From Polyangiaceae bacterium (GTDB taxonomy: Bacteria; Myxococcota_A; Polyangia; Polyangiales; Polyangiaceae), in contig JADJRH010000001.1 in NCBI GenBank assembly GCA_016712345.1, forward strand, positions 4,216,001 to 4,280,000: a stretch of 64,000 nt of DNA, written 5' to 3'. This document shows positions 28,701 through 37,432 of the stretch, piece by piece. The notes beneath the pieces are model-generated. The model did no database searches and was not told the DNA's origin. It saw only the letters and a program-made list of their open reading frames with translations. Made by a program: the position numbers and the translations under genes. Numbering within the stretch: position 1 is the first letter of the stretch; each line of letters starts with the position of its first letter.

Positions 28701-28750
28701 TTCCGCACGAAGGGGTCAATCCGGGCCAAACTTCTGACGAGCGGAACTAG
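28697..28750. terminator. Second CTAG-bounded inverted repeat, likely terminator
   Basis: CTAGTTCCGC (28697-28706) and GCGGAACTAG (28741-28750) form a perfect ten-base stem with a 34-base loop. The right arm contains the stop codon of the convergent barrel gene. It is fused to the preceding hairpin through one shared CTAG. Together they separate two convergent genes. Confidence 0.55.
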
Positions 28751-29499
28751 AAAACAACGCCTGCGGTGGCTTCGCCGCCCAATCTAACCCACGCCGACTC
28801 GGTGGAATATTGACTGACGTTCCAGGAGCGACCGCCGCTGATTTCGGGTGTAAGCTGCAGGACAATACGTTGGTGCGGTTGGTACACAATGCCCAATTGA
28901 GCACCGGCAAACACGGCTCGCGTCCAGGAACCTGGCCAGCTATACCCTCCTGAATAATGTGTTTCAGCGTAAGATGCACCCACGGTGACTCGGGGCCAGA
29001 GTGATAGTCCACCGCCGAGGGGAACCACATACCCAAGGCGCGGCGCCACAGCGGCCGACACGGTTTCCGCGGAAAAGTCAACGGCGTTTGGTTGACTTAT
29101 ATAGGCTGTTGCGTACACACCCGCCGCGGCCAGCCCAAGCGACCAATTCTTTTTCACAAACACGTCAAACGAAGGGGCAATCCAAAAGCTTTCCCCCTTG
29201 GAAACGCTGAGTTCAGCAGTTACAGGGTCGGTATAGGTTGTGGAGTTTTGGGTATAGCCGACCACTCCACCCCAACCCAAGGAAGATTCGGTAAGGGGTG
29301 CAGGGCCGGTACCAAACCCACTGCTGAAGTACATGGGTAGACCCGTGCGTACACCTACCAGGTTGGGAATCACCACTTGACCCTGGGTACCAAAGGGAAC
29401 CATCGTTTGGGTTTCGGCGTAAGTTGACTGTGAGAAGCATGCCAGCGAGGCTGCGGCCGTGGCAAACACCACGCCGCGCCGAACGTTCCGTCGGTTCAT
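28747..29499 (-). CDS. Outer-membrane beta-barrel protein
   Basis: A 250-residue protein with a Sec signal peptide (MNRRNVRRGVVFATAAASLA, cleavage near TYAETQ). The mature part has no long hydrophobic helix. It shows alternating hydrophobic/polar strands rich in Gly, Tyr, Trp and Ser, and ends in a terminal Phe after AGVVF, the usual C-terminal signature for outer-membrane barrels. The size would suit an 8- to 10-stranded barrel. Specific function unknown; no channel or adhesin motif recognised. Confidence 0.65.
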   Translation of the reverse strand: MNRRNVRRGVVFATAAASLACFSQSTYAETQTMVPFGTQGQVVIPNLVGVRTGLPMYFSSGFGTGPAPLTESSLGWGGVVGYTQNSTTYTDPVTAELSVSKGESFWIAPSFDVFVKKNWSLGLAAAGVYATAYISQPNAVDFSAETVSAAVAPRLGYVVPLGGGLSLWPRVTVGASYAETHYSGGYSWPGSWTRAVFAGAQLGIVYQPHQRIVLQLTPEISGGRSWNVSQYSTESAWVRLGGEATAGVVF

Positions 29500-29668
29500 A
29501 AAACGGCCTTTCTACGCGACCACTCCGCCGCGCCTCCCGTCGGGGATGTGCTGTGTTAACCCGGAGCACGGCCGCGTCTTCCCTTTCGCGGGTGTTTTGA
29601 CAATTTGTCGGCACCATTCCAAAAATGTGGGATTGATTGCCAACCCGACCACGTGTTATCTGACAGTG

Positions 29669-30865
29669 ATGGACAGGCGAAACTTCCTAAAGGCCGGGGC
29701 GGTCGCGGGCGGCGGCATGGGGCTCTCTGCGGTGGGTTGTGGTGCGGTGATGGAAGGGCTGGCCGCGGTGCCCGTGCCGTCAATCGACGAACTCAGCGCC
29801 CTCAACATGGATGGTTTTTTAAAATCACTCGACACAAGCCTCGGGTACCTGCGGTCGTCCAGTTCACTCGACGCGCTGGTTTCAAAAGACGTTCAAGATC
29901 TCGCGCGCAAAGATCCGCGCTTTTCAAAGTCTGAAGAAGTGGTGCGCAGCACCATGCGTCAGCTGCTCCTAACAGGCTCTTTCGGTGACTTGCCGGAAGT
30001 GGGGCGCCTACACCCCGGCATGCAGGCCCGCATGTGGAGTTCGGTTCAAGAAATGGATGATGCCGTGGGCGGCATGAACAAAATGCTCACGTCGCTCACC
30101 CCCACCGAGCGTGCCGACATCAGTCGCCTCCTGCGTGAAGATCCAACGGTCACCGAGCGGGTTCTTCAAACGCTTGATGAAGAAGGCGCCAAAGCCGGGG
30201 TGAATGAAAAGCGTCGCAATCACATGCGTGAGGTGGGCAAACATGCCTGTTTCCGACTGCGCCAGTCCACCGGGCTTTTTATTGACGAGTATGATGACAA
30301 GGTAAAAAAGGTCACCGCGCGCGACGGTTCTGTCGAGGCATTTCAGCGCCGTTTTATGGCCCAAATGGGTGAAACGGCGTTTTGGGATTATCACCGCCGT
30401 CAAATGGCACTCGCGCAGGCCTGGCAACAGGTGCCGGGTATCGCTCAACAAGGTGTTCCTCAAGGAGTTCCTCCCACGGGCACAATGGCGCCGTTGCCAC
30501 CTCCGCCGCCCCCGGGCGATCCTGGATATGCACCTCCCATGACCACCGGAACAACAACGGTCTACCCATATCTACAACCCACTGCGCCGGCTGGGTATGC
30601 GCCTGTCCAACCCGGCGTTTACGGCGATCCTGAAGTGGATGAAAATGGTAGAAACCTGAAAAAGTTGAGAACAGGTACCATTCTCCTCGGTGTGGGTGGA
30701 GGCCTGCTCGGGCTCGGCTTAATTGCGGGTGTCACTTCGGCCTTTTTGGTGTCCAATCCAGACACTGCCATTGGTGGATACTTTGTCATCACCGCCGCGG
30801 CCCTCCTCGGATTGGGTGGTATTGCATGTCTCATCGCGGGCGGTGTGATTCGCTCCAGAGCATGA
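29669..30865 (+). CDS. Tat-signal protein of unknown function with Pro-rich linker and two C-terminal membrane segments
   Basis: A 398-residue protein. The ATG at 29669 opens MDRRNFLKAGAVAGGG, a twin-arginine (RRNFLK) signal, with a Cys in SAVGCG that could act as a lipobox; longer upstream starts would bury it. Residues about 30-260 are helical with no catalytic motif recognised. A Pro-rich linker (about 265-320, including a run of eight prolines broken by one Leu) leads to two Gly-rich hydrophobic segments near the C-terminus, then IRSRA. The C-terminal layout, an LxGVGGGLLGLGL segment plus a second helix, is common in Myxococcota membrane proteins. It precedes the lipid gene cluster by six bases and may be its first gene. 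Confidence 0.65.
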   Translation: MDRRNFLKAGAVAGGGMGLSAVGCGAVMEGLAAVPVPSIDELSALNMDGFLKSLDTSLGYLRSSSSLDALVSKDVQDLARKDPRFSKSEEVVRSTMRQLLLTGSFGDLPEVGRLHPGMQARMWSSVQEMDDAVGGMNKMLTSLTPTERADISRLLREDPTVTERVLQTLDEEGAKAGVNEKRRNHMREVGKHACFRLRQSTGLFIDEYDDKVKKVTARDGSVEAFQRRFMAQMGETAFWDYHRRQMALAQAWQQVPGIAQQGVPQGVPPTGTMAPLPPPPPPGDPGYAPPMTTGTTTVYPYLQPTAPAGYAPVQPGVYGDPEVDENGRNLKKLRTGTILLGVGGGLLGLGLIAGVTSAFLVSNPDTAIGGYFVITAAALLGLGGIACLIAGGVIRSRA

Positions 30866-30871
30866 GTCAAC

Positions 30872-32983
30872 ATGATGTCCGCCGCCCGCGAAACTTCCGC
30901 TCTACCGGCTCCTCCTCGACCGGTAGAGGCCGTTTTGCGGGCACCGGTGGCAATCACCGCCATGGGCGCCGTGAGCGCTGTTGGGTATGGTGTTGAAGCG
31001 CTGTGGTCGGCTCTTTCAAGCGGTAAAGACGGCATTCGGCCGGTGGAGCGCTTCTCGACCGAAGTGTTTTCGGTGCACACTGCCGCTCTTGTGCCCTCAA
31101 CGCAGTTTACCCAAGGTAAAAAAACAGCCGAGTTGGCGCTTGAATTTGCCATTTTCGCCGCGCGCGGAGCGGCCGATGCGGCCGAACTTTCCCATCGCAT
31201 TCAAACAGGACACGTGCGACCTGACAGAGTAGCGATGGTGTTTGGTACAAGTCTCGCAACCCACCCAGAGGGAATTTTCCGGCTGGCGGAGTTAACCGCC
31301 GATGTGATTTCGGCGCATGGTCCTCGCCTTACCATTTCAACGGCGTGTTCTTCTTCTGCAAACGCTGTCGGGCTCGGTCGTGACCTTTTGTTGTCAGGTG
31401 TCGCAGACGTGGTGATCGCCGGCGGAGCCGACGCACTCACCGAAGAGATCTTTGCTGGGTTTCACAACCTCGGTTTACTCAACCCCCAAAAGTGCGCTCC
31501 TTTCAGTTCTCCGCCCGGCACAACGCTTGGTGAAGGTGCCGGGTTTCTTGTATTGGAGCGAGCTGAAAACGCGCAAAAACAAGGCAAAACCATCTGGGGA
31601 TGGGTTTCAGGCATGGGCCTTTCATGTGATGCTTACCATGCCACGTCACCCGACGCGTCAGGTTCGGGTGTGGCCCGCGCCGCGCGCGCCGCGGTTCGCG
31701 ATGCCGGCCTGACTCCATTGGATATCAACTACGTCAATGCTCACGGTACGGGCACTGAAGCGAACGATCCCGCTGAGTGGAGAGGGATTGTTTCTGTGTT
31801 TGGTGCCGCGTCTGACAAGCTCACTGTCAGCGCTTCCAAGAGCATTTTCGGCCATGGTCAGGGTGCCGCGGGCGTGCTTGAAATGATCGCCACGCTGCTC
31901 GCCATCCAACACAACTCCGTACCCCAAACGCTCCACCATGTTGGAGCGCGTCCACGGTGTCCTGTCGACCCTGTGGCTCAGTCTACTCCTCGTCCCTTTC
32001 AGGTTACCCACGCATTGTGCAATTCGTCCGCGTTTGGCGGCGCCAATGCACTTGTGGTTCTTGACAGTCCACATTTTCGATCCCCCGATAGGGCTGTTGT
32101 CAAGCGCGATGTGTACATCTGCGGTGTCGGTGCGATCTTGCCCGGTGTGGGTGATGCAAAAACATTTTCCAGTTTACCCACGGGAGCAAAACTGTCCGGC
32201 CCAATAGGCGATCAAAATCTACCCAAAACGCTGAGCGGCATTGACATGCGCGGGTTTGACCCATTGTCGAGGTACCTGACTATTGCCGCGAGTGAAGCAT
32301 TGCGCGATTCAGGTCTCAACATGCGAGGCCCGCTTCGCGATCGAACCGGGCTTTTTGGAGCGCTTGTGCGCATCTCACCCGCGAGTGCCCACGAGCTTCA
32401 AGACAGCGTAAACGAACGGGGTCTGTTACGCCTCTCTGCGCCCGCGTTTACCAAGGTGGTGTTAAACGCTTCTATCGGAGCATGCGCCCGAGCCTTTTCC
32501 CTTCGCGGACCTACCACTACGGTGACAACGGGAAACGGTTCGGGGCTCACAGCGCTCGCGCTCGCGTGTGACCATCTTGCCCTGCGCGACGACGCGGATG
32601 TTCTGTGTGTTGCCGCGGCCGATGAACTCGACAGGGATGAGTTGCCCGACCAAATGTGTGAAGCGGGGGTGTGCATTGTTCTTGCCACGCCGGAGGCGCT
32701 GCCCAAAAGCGAGAAATATCCGGTGCGCCTCGCAGGAGTTGGCCTGGCGGGTCCGGGTCAACTCGCATTGGCAGTAGAGCGGGCGTTCTGCGGCTCGGGC
32801 TTCACTATAGAAGAAGTGGCTCATCTCCCCGCGCTCAACTCTACCGTTATCGCACCTTCTTCTCACCCGCTGCTAAACGTTTTGTCGGCCGCGGTGCAAA
32901 TTCAACAAGGTAAAGTAAAAGCGGCTCTAATCTCCAATGACAGTGGCAGTTGCTCCATCGCCGTTCTGTTGTCGAATACGTAA
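30872..32983 (+). CDS. Fused beta-ketoacyl synthase plus degenerate ketosynthase (chain-length-factor-like)
   Basis: A 703-residue protein. The first module (about 25-405) is a full condensing enzyme: Cys159 in TISTACSSSAN, His near 290 in NAHGTGTEAND and His near 327 in KSIFGHGQGAAG give the Cys-His-His triad of KAS I/II. The second module (about 415-703) is also ketosynthase-like (ITIAASEALRDSGL- and FSLRGPTTTV-type segments), but at the nucleophile it reads TTGNGSGLTALALA. It has no cysteine and lacks the HGTGT segment, as in a chain-length factor. In type II polyketide and aryl-polyene systems these two are separate proteins; here they are one polypeptide. It extends acyl-ACP with malonyl-ACP in the cytoplasm. 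The ACP gene follows after 12 bases. Confidence 0.82.
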   Translation: MMSAARETSALPAPPRPVEAVLRAPVAITAMGAVSAVGYGVEALWSALSSGKDGIRPVERFSTEVFSVHTAALVPSTQFTQGKKTAELALEFAIFAARGAADAAELSHRIQTGHVRPDRVAMVFGTSLATHPEGIFRLAELTADVISAHGPRLTISTACSSSANAVGLGRDLLLSGVADVVIAGGADALTEEIFAGFHNLGLLNPQKCAPFSSPPGTTLGEGAGFLVLERAENAQKQGKTIWGWVSGMGLSCDAYHATSPDASGSGVARAARAAVRDAGLTPLDINYVNAHGTGTEANDPAEWRGIVSVFGAASDKLTVSASKSIFGHGQGAAGVLEMIATLLAIQHNSVPQTLHHVGARPRCPVDPVAQSTPRPFQVTHALCNSSAFGGANALVVLDSPHFRSPDRAVVKRDVYICGVGAILPGVGDAKTFSSLPTGAKLSGPIGDQNLPKTLSGIDMRGFDPLSRYLTIAASEALRDSGLNMRGPLRDRTGLFGALVRISPASAHELQDSVNERGLLRLSAPAFTKVVLNASIGACARAFSLRGPTTTVTTGNGSGLTALALACDHLALRDDADVLCVAAADELDRDELPDQMCEAGVCIVLATPEALPKSEKYPVRLAGVGLAGPGQLALAVERAFCGSGFTIEEVAHLPALNSTVIAPSSHPLLNVLSAAVQIQQGKVKAALISNDSGSCSIAVLLSNT

Positions 32984-32995
32984 GGTGAAGCGTTC

Positions 32996-33334
32996 ATGAC
33001 CCCCGAACTATCTCAATACATTTCTCGACGCGAAGAAGTGCTGAATCGCGTTCGAACGCTGCTTGTGGAGCGTCTTCATGTGGAACGTGACCCCGACTCC
33101 ATTGACCCCGATACTCCGCTTTTTGGTACAGGCCTCGGGCTTGACTCGGTGGACGCAGTAGAAATGGTTGTGAGCCTTGAAGACACCTTTGGATTGAAGC
33201 TACCCGACGACGCTTTGGGTCGCCGCGTTATGCGCACTGTTGGAAAATTGGTAGATCTCGTTTTAGCCTACGAAAAAGCCGCGGCCGGTGAAGGCAATAC
33301 CAACGTACCCCTCGTTTTGGAGGTGGGGTCGTGA
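32996..33334 (+). CDS. Acyl carrier protein
   Basis: A 112-residue acidic protein with the phosphopantetheine site GLGLDSVDAVE, Ser51 being the attachment residue, and the usual helix pattern FGLKLPDDAL after it. It carries acyl intermediates as thioesters for the enzymes encoded around it. It is about 30 residues longer than housekeeping AcpP and reads DSVD rather than DSLD, so it is probably a specialised carrier for this cluster. Its TGA overlaps the start of the next gene (TGATG). Confidence 0.9.
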   Translation: MTPELSQYISRREEVLNRVRTLLVERLHVERDPDSIDPDTPLFGTGLGLDSVDAVEMVVSLEDTFGLKLPDDALGRRVMRTVGKLVDLVLAYEKAAAGEGNTNVPLVLEVGS

Positions 33335-34371
33335 TGGACACAGCCATGAACGCCCTGCGCATGGGGGTGGCTTGGACAACCGATCCGCCCACTGTTTGCC
33401 TGCGAATTGCCGGGCAAGACGCTTTTTCTACCCTCGACCGCGTTTGCCCGGCAGACCTGTTTGTTCGAGACGGTCAGGTTCGGCCCACGGTTTTGCTTAA
33501 TGAACAGGGTCAGGTATTTGCCGATGTGTATATTGGCCAAGACGATGACGGCTACCTCCTGATTTCAGAAGGACCGTCTGCCGAAACGCTTGTGGAGCAC
33601 GTGCGTTCGCACGCCGCGTCCGGCAGCGATCTGACAATTGAAGACCTGACGGCTTCTCACAGTTTGATATCCATTCAGGGACCGTACGCCTGGGAGTTGA
33701 TTGGGGAGGTGTTGGGCCCGGATCTGATAGGGTTACCTTACCTGTACTTTTACCGGACCCAGGACATCTTATGTTTGCGCGGGGGTAAAACCGGTGAATA
33801 TGGGTATGACCTGTTTGTTCCTCAGGCGTCCGTGGCCGACTTTCAGGCGCGACTGGTAGACCGGGGTGCGGCGTTTGACTTGGAAAGGGTTGGTCTGCCA
33901 ACACTCGAACAGGCCGCCCTGGAAAATGGCTTTTTTAACATTCGGCGTGAAGGGAAACACAACTTGACGCCCATGGAGTTGGGTATCTTGTGGCGTGTCT
34001 CCTATCGCAAAGAGTACGTTGGTTCGCAGGCATTGCTTGAGGAGCGAGCGCGTGGTCCGATACGTAGGGCTACCACCATGATGAGTGAGTTTGAGGTGTC
34101 GGAAGGTGACCCCGTTTTTTGGGCGGATGTGGTGATAGGATCCGTTCTGTCCGCCGGGTATTCGCCCATGGCGAACGCCCACGTGTCTATTGCCATTCTG
34201 GATAAACCTTATTACCACGCAGGTGTTGAAGAGTACACTGCCGGTGTGGAGCGGGTGAATGTGACAACCGTTTCGCCCCCGGTGCTCGTCAATCGCAGCT
34301 TGTACATCAACCCTCAGCGCCACACCTACGCAACGCGCGGGCGCGATAACTTTCCAGCCATTTACGAGTAA
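33334..34371 (+). CDS. GcvT/YgfZ-like folate-binding-fold protein in the lipid cluster
   Basis: A 345-residue protein started at the ATG at 33334, with GGAGGTGGGG upstream and overlap with the ACP stop; a GTG one codon earlier is possible. The fold is that of aminomethyltransferases: an N-terminal part with DAFSTLDRVCPADL, a central IQGPYAWELIGEVLGP, GKTGEYGYDLFVP, and a C-terminal ALENGFFNIRREGKHNLTP followed by YRKEYVGSQALLEE. These match the GcvT pattern, but a lone GcvT-like gene in a fatty-acid cluster has no partner H or P protein here. It could transfer a one-carbon unit to the acyl chain or work as a folate-dependent accessory. Reaction unknown. Confidence 0.7.
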   Translation: MDTAMNALRMGVAWTTDPPTVCLRIAGQDAFSTLDRVCPADLFVRDGQVRPTVLLNEQGQVFADVYIGQDDDGYLLISEGPSAETLVEHVRSHAASGSDLTIEDLTASHSLISIQGPYAWELIGEVLGPDLIGLPYLYFYRTQDILCLRGGKTGEYGYDLFVPQASVADFQARLVDRGAAFDLERVGLPTLEQAALENGFFNIRREGKHNLTPMELGILWRVSYRKEYVGSQALLEERARGPIRRATTMMSEFEVSEGDPVFWADVVIGSVLSAGYSPMANAHVSIAILDKPYYHAGVEEYTAGVERVNVTTVSPPVLVNRSLYINPQRHTYATRGRDNFPAIYE

Positions 34372-34374
34372 CAC

Positions 34375-35136
34375 GTGACTCAATTGCGCCCCGCCCGATT
34401 TGAAGACCGCACGGTGGTTGTGACAGGTGCATCGCGTGGGTTGGGTAGAGCGATTGCCGTGGCATTTGCCGCGGAAGGCGCATTTGTTGTGGTGGGGTAC
34501 TCTACCCATCTCAAAGAAGCTGAAGAAACGCTTGCCCAAATTGCTGAAAAGGGGGGCAAAGGAGCGCTGTCCGGCTTTGACGTGAAGCAAAAGGCCCAGG
34601 TTGACCAGGCATTTGAGGCCATTTACAAAGAGCGGGGTCGCGTGGATGTATTGGTCAACAACGCCGGTGTGGCCCGCGACGAAATGTTTGCTCTCATGAG
34701 TTCTGACAGTTGGGAAGAAGTGATCGCAGCCAATTTGTCAGGTTTGTTTTATTGCTCGCGCGCCGTTGTCAGACCCATGATCGCCGCACAAAAAGGCGCG
34801 ATCGTGAATGTTGGGGCGATCAGTGCGGTGAAGGGGAGTCCAGGGCAAGTGAACTATGCCGCCTCCAAAGGGGGGCTTGTCGCGTTTACCCGATCGCTCG
34901 CGGCGGAACTGGCCCCCAAAGGCATTCGAGTCAACGCGGTATTGCCCGGTGCGATTTCGGCCGGACTTTTCGTGAGGCTCGACAGGCGTATTACCGACCG
35001 GGTGAAAACCGCTATACCGCTCGGGCGATTTGGCAAAGCGGAAGAGGTTGCCCACGCGGTAACGTTTCTCGCGTCGGAAGACGCATCGTATATTGTGGGT
35101 CAATCCCTCATTGTGGATGGGGGGCTCACGGCATGA
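34375..35136 (+). CDS. 3-oxoacyl-ACP reductase, FabG-type short-chain dehydrogenase
   Basis: A 253-residue SDR enzyme read from a GTG at 34375, four bases after the preceding stop. It has the nucleotide-binding TGASRGLG (17-24), NNAGV (95-99) and the catalytic triad Ser150, Tyr161 and Lys165 (NYAASKGG). Its Asn120 (IAAN) completes the proton relay. It ends with SYIVGQSLIVDGG, the usual FabG C-terminus. It reduces the 3-oxoacyl-ACP made by the ketosynthase with NAD(P)H. The stop overlaps the start of the acyltransferase gene (ATGA), showing tight coupling within the cluster. Confidence 0.88.
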   Translation: MTQLRPARFEDRTVVVTGASRGLGRAIAVAFAAEGAFVVVGYSTHLKEAEETLAQIAEKGGKGALSGFDVKQKAQVDQAFEAIYKERGRVDVLVNNAGVARDEMFALMSSDSWEEVIAANLSGLFYCSRAVVRPMIAAQKGAIVNVGAISAVKGSPGQVNYAASKGGLVAFTRSLAAELAPKGIRVNAVLPGAISAGLFVRLDRRITDRVKTAIPLGRFGKAEEVAHAVTFLASEDASYIVGQSLIVDGGLTA

Positions 35137-36116
35137 CGGCGCCCCGCGGCGGTGTGCAGGCGAACACCGGCGGGCCGCTTGCGTTTGTGTGTCCCGGGCA
35201 GGGATCAAAACGTGTGGATGGGGTGCTGCGCTCCCTTGTCCGTGCGGGGCTTGGGGTAGACAGGCTGGAAAAGACGGCGGCGCTCTGCGGCACATCGATT
35301 TCTACCTTGATGTCGAGACCGTCTACCCTTGACAAAACAGATGTTCTGCAACCGGTTCTCACCGCTATAAGCCTTGTGATTGCCGATTTTCTAAAAGCGA
35401 AGGGCATCACTCCAACGCTCGCTTTTGGTCACTCCGCCGGGGAGATTGCGGCGTGGAGCATTGCGGGTGGAATTTCAGGTGACGATGCCGTTCAACTTTC
35501 ATGGGAACGCGGAAAGCTCATGGCGCGTGAAGCGCTGAAACGGCCGGGTGGCATGGTGGCAGTCAAAACAGGGGATGCCTCCACAATTGAAGAGTGTTTG
35601 GCGCATGGTAGAAAGTTTGGGATGCTTGTTTTGTCCGCTGAAAATGCCTCGGATGAAGTGGTTTTGTCGGGCGAGTTGAGTGCTGTTCAAGCGGTGTGTA
35701 CTCATTTTGCGGTATTTGCAACCCGCGTTCCAACATCGGGGGCGTGGCACAGCCCGCTGATGGAAGGTGCACTTGCAGAGTGGGAGAGAGTTTTGAACGC
35801 TGTCTCCCCGAAACCGGTGGAGTGTACCCTCATCGCCAATTGTACCGGGGAGGTTGTATTGGATTGTCACCTCTGGGTGCGTTTTCTGAAGGAACAACTG
35901 GTGTCAAAGGTGGAGTGGGTGCGGACCATGGAAGCCGCCGCAGAGCGGGTACAAGGGGTGATCACCCTCGGCCCGAGCGCCGTCCTCCGAGCGCTGTGGC
36001 ACCGGCATTTTGCAGATCGAGACGTGCGTGTGTACGCAACTGAGGACGAGCGATCGCTCTCCGAAACGGCGCGGGTTGTGGGAGATTGTTCGAGAGAGAT
36101 GGAAGGTTTTGTATGA
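35133..36116 (+). CDS. Malonyl-CoA:ACP transacylase-like acyltransferase (FabD-type)
   Basis: A 327-residue acyltransferase. PGQG is at 21-24 and the nucleophile elbow GHSAGE holds Ser101. A second His lies in SGAWHSPLM near 206 and completes the Ser-His dyad. It loads malonyl (or another acyl) units from CoA onto the ACP. The AWHS context resembles the malonyl-type GAFHS pattern, so malonyl-CoA is the likely substrate. It begins by ATGA overlap with the ketoreductase gene and ends by overlap with the dehydratase gene. A longer open frame begins at 34710 inside the ketoreductase gene and is not used. Confidence 0.87.
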   Translation: MTAPRGGVQANTGGPLAFVCPGQGSKRVDGVLRSLVRAGLGVDRLEKTAALCGTSISTLMSRPSTLDKTDVLQPVLTAISLVIADFLKAKGITPTLAFGHSAGEIAAWSIAGGISGDDAVQLSWERGKLMAREALKRPGGMVAVKTGDASTIEECLAHGRKFGMLVLSAENASDEVVLSGELSAVQAVCTHFAVFATRVPTSGAWHSPLMEGALAEWERVLNAVSPKPVECTLIANCTGEVVLDCHLWVRFLKEQLVSKVEWVRTMEAAAERVQGVITLGPSAVLRALWHRHFADRDVRVYATEDERSLSETARVVGDCSREMEGFV

Positions 36117-36742
36117 AAAAGTTACCCGCTCTCCATTTGGGTCCAGATGTGGTGGCTCGCCTGCTTCCGCACCGCCGGCCTTTCTTAATGGTAGATACCA
36201 TTGAGGGGTATACCCGCGGCCCGCGCCCGTCGCTCTGCGCGTCGAGATTGATCAGTGCGAACGAACCGGTTTTTGAAGGTCACTTTCCCGGTCTTTCGCT
36301 CTGGCCGGGTGTGTACACTATTGAGGGGATGGGGCAGTCGTGCAATCTGCTCCGCATTCTTTTGGAAATTCAGGGAGCGTGGGAAAAAGAAGGACGCGAC
36401 CCCGAAAGCGTGCTCGCGGCGCTCCGCAACCTGCATTTGGGGTTACAGTTTCAACCTGGATACCGGGCGGATGTTGGAAAAGACCTTGTGGATCTCCTGT
36501 CAAAAGACCTTGCCAATCCAACCTCGCGCATGGGGGTGAGTGCGGCGGTGGATATCAAGTTTTTACAACCTGTATTTGCCGGCCAAAAACTTGTGTACAC
36601 GGTAACCCAAACCCACGCTGTGGAGAATATTCTTCGCTTTGAAGTGATGGCTGAGGTGGAGTCGAGGATTGTTGCCCGGGGAATTATGAACGGCGCCATG
36701 GGAACGTCGCTGCCGGGCTTGTTTCATTCAACAGAAGGGTAA
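36113..36742 (+). CDS. 3-hydroxyacyl-ACP dehydratase, FabZ-like hotdog protein
   Basis: A 209-residue hotdog-fold protein. RLLPHRRPFLMVD (16-28) is the FabZ N-terminal signature. EGHFPG with His57 and the later WPGVYTIEGMGQ with Glu71 are the catalytic pair. FabZ itself is about 150 residues, so about 60 residues are additional, mainly inserted between the two strands halves (about 80-140). It dehydrates 3-hydroxyacyl-ACP to the trans-2-enoyl form. The ATG at 36113 overlaps the previous stop. No enoyl-ACP reductase gene is seen in the cluster, so double bonds may be kept, as in polyene synthesis. Confidence 0.85.
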   Translation: MKKLPALHLGPDVVARLLPHRRPFLMVDTIEGYTRGPRPSLCASRLISANEPVFEGHFPGLSLWPGVYTIEGMGQSCNLLRILLEIQGAWEKEGRDPESVLAALRNLHLGLQFQPGYRADVGKDLVDLLSKDLANPTSRMGVSAAVDIKFLQPVFAGQKLVYTVTQTHAVENILRFEVMAEVESRIVARGIMNGAMGTSLPGLFHSTEG

Positions 36743-36745
36743 GTG

Positions 36746-37432
36746 ATGAGCGAAAGGTGTGCGCCGCACCGGTCTGATACGGGAAGGTTGCAAGCGGTTC
36801 AAGCCCGGTTTGCCGCCTTTATCGGCGCATGTTTTCTCGCGCTCGCGGGGTGTGGTCCCCGCGTTGTATGGTATGGGAAAACGCCGAGTCGCGAGCACGA
36901 TGTGGCAGTGTTGTCCAATGGGGATGGGCAATGGGTGAAGGTGGATGCGCGCGAGGGGAACAAATCGCGTGGGGTTGGGGTGGACGCCCTGAAGTTCAGC
37001 CCGTCGGGAGAATACCTGGCATATCCATCCCAGCAAGCCGATGGATGGAAGGTGGAAGTTTTTTCGGTTTCCAATCTTCCCCTTCCGGGGTGGAATTTTA
37101 AGGCCTACGACGGAGTGGGCGCCCTTGTGTGGAGTGAAGACAGCCGCCATCTCGCCTGCGCGGTGGAAGAAAAGGGACGCTGGAGGGTAGTGCTCGACGG
37201 AAAGGAACAGCCGTCGGTAGAGTCGATACGAGCACGTTCTCTGATTCTGTCGGCGGAGGGCGACCACCTTGTGTACGCAGCCGATGAAGACGGGGCGGTG
37301 GTGGTGATTGTGGATGGCGTCAAATCGCTGCGGTACCAATCGGTGGCACGTTTGACACTTTCAAAACAGGGGAAAGTGGCTTTATCGCCCGCGAAAAAAA
37401 TGGGAAGGCGCGCGTTGTGGTGGACGGTTTAG
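36746..37432 (+). CDS. Beta-propeller lipoprotein, N-terminal part (frame-split gene)
   Basis: The N-terminal 228 residues of a TolB/WD40-like lipoprotein with lipobox LAGCG. Blades recur with a pattern such as LKFSPSGEYLAYPS and ACAVEEKGRWRVVLDG. The last blade goes wrong after KQGKVA, and the frame ends in TAG at 37432. The expected continuation (FIAREKNGKARVVVDG) is present in the -1 frame and runs on into the next open frame. Adding one T to the TTT at 37381-37383 would restore it. An A7 run at 37394-37400 is another possible slip site. It sits within the lipid cluster, four bases from the dehydratase stop. Confidence 0.6.
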   Translation: MSERCAPHRSDTGRLQAVQARFAAFIGACFLALAGCGPRVVWYGKTPSREHDVAVLSNGDGQWVKVDAREGNKSRGVGVDALKFSPSGEYLAYPSQQADGWKVEVFSVSNLPLPGWNFKAYDGVGALVWSEDSRHLACAVEEKGRWRVVLDGKEQPSVESIRARSLILSAEGDHLVYAADEDGAVVVIVDGVKSLRYQSVARLTLSKQGKVALSPAKKMGRRALWWTV

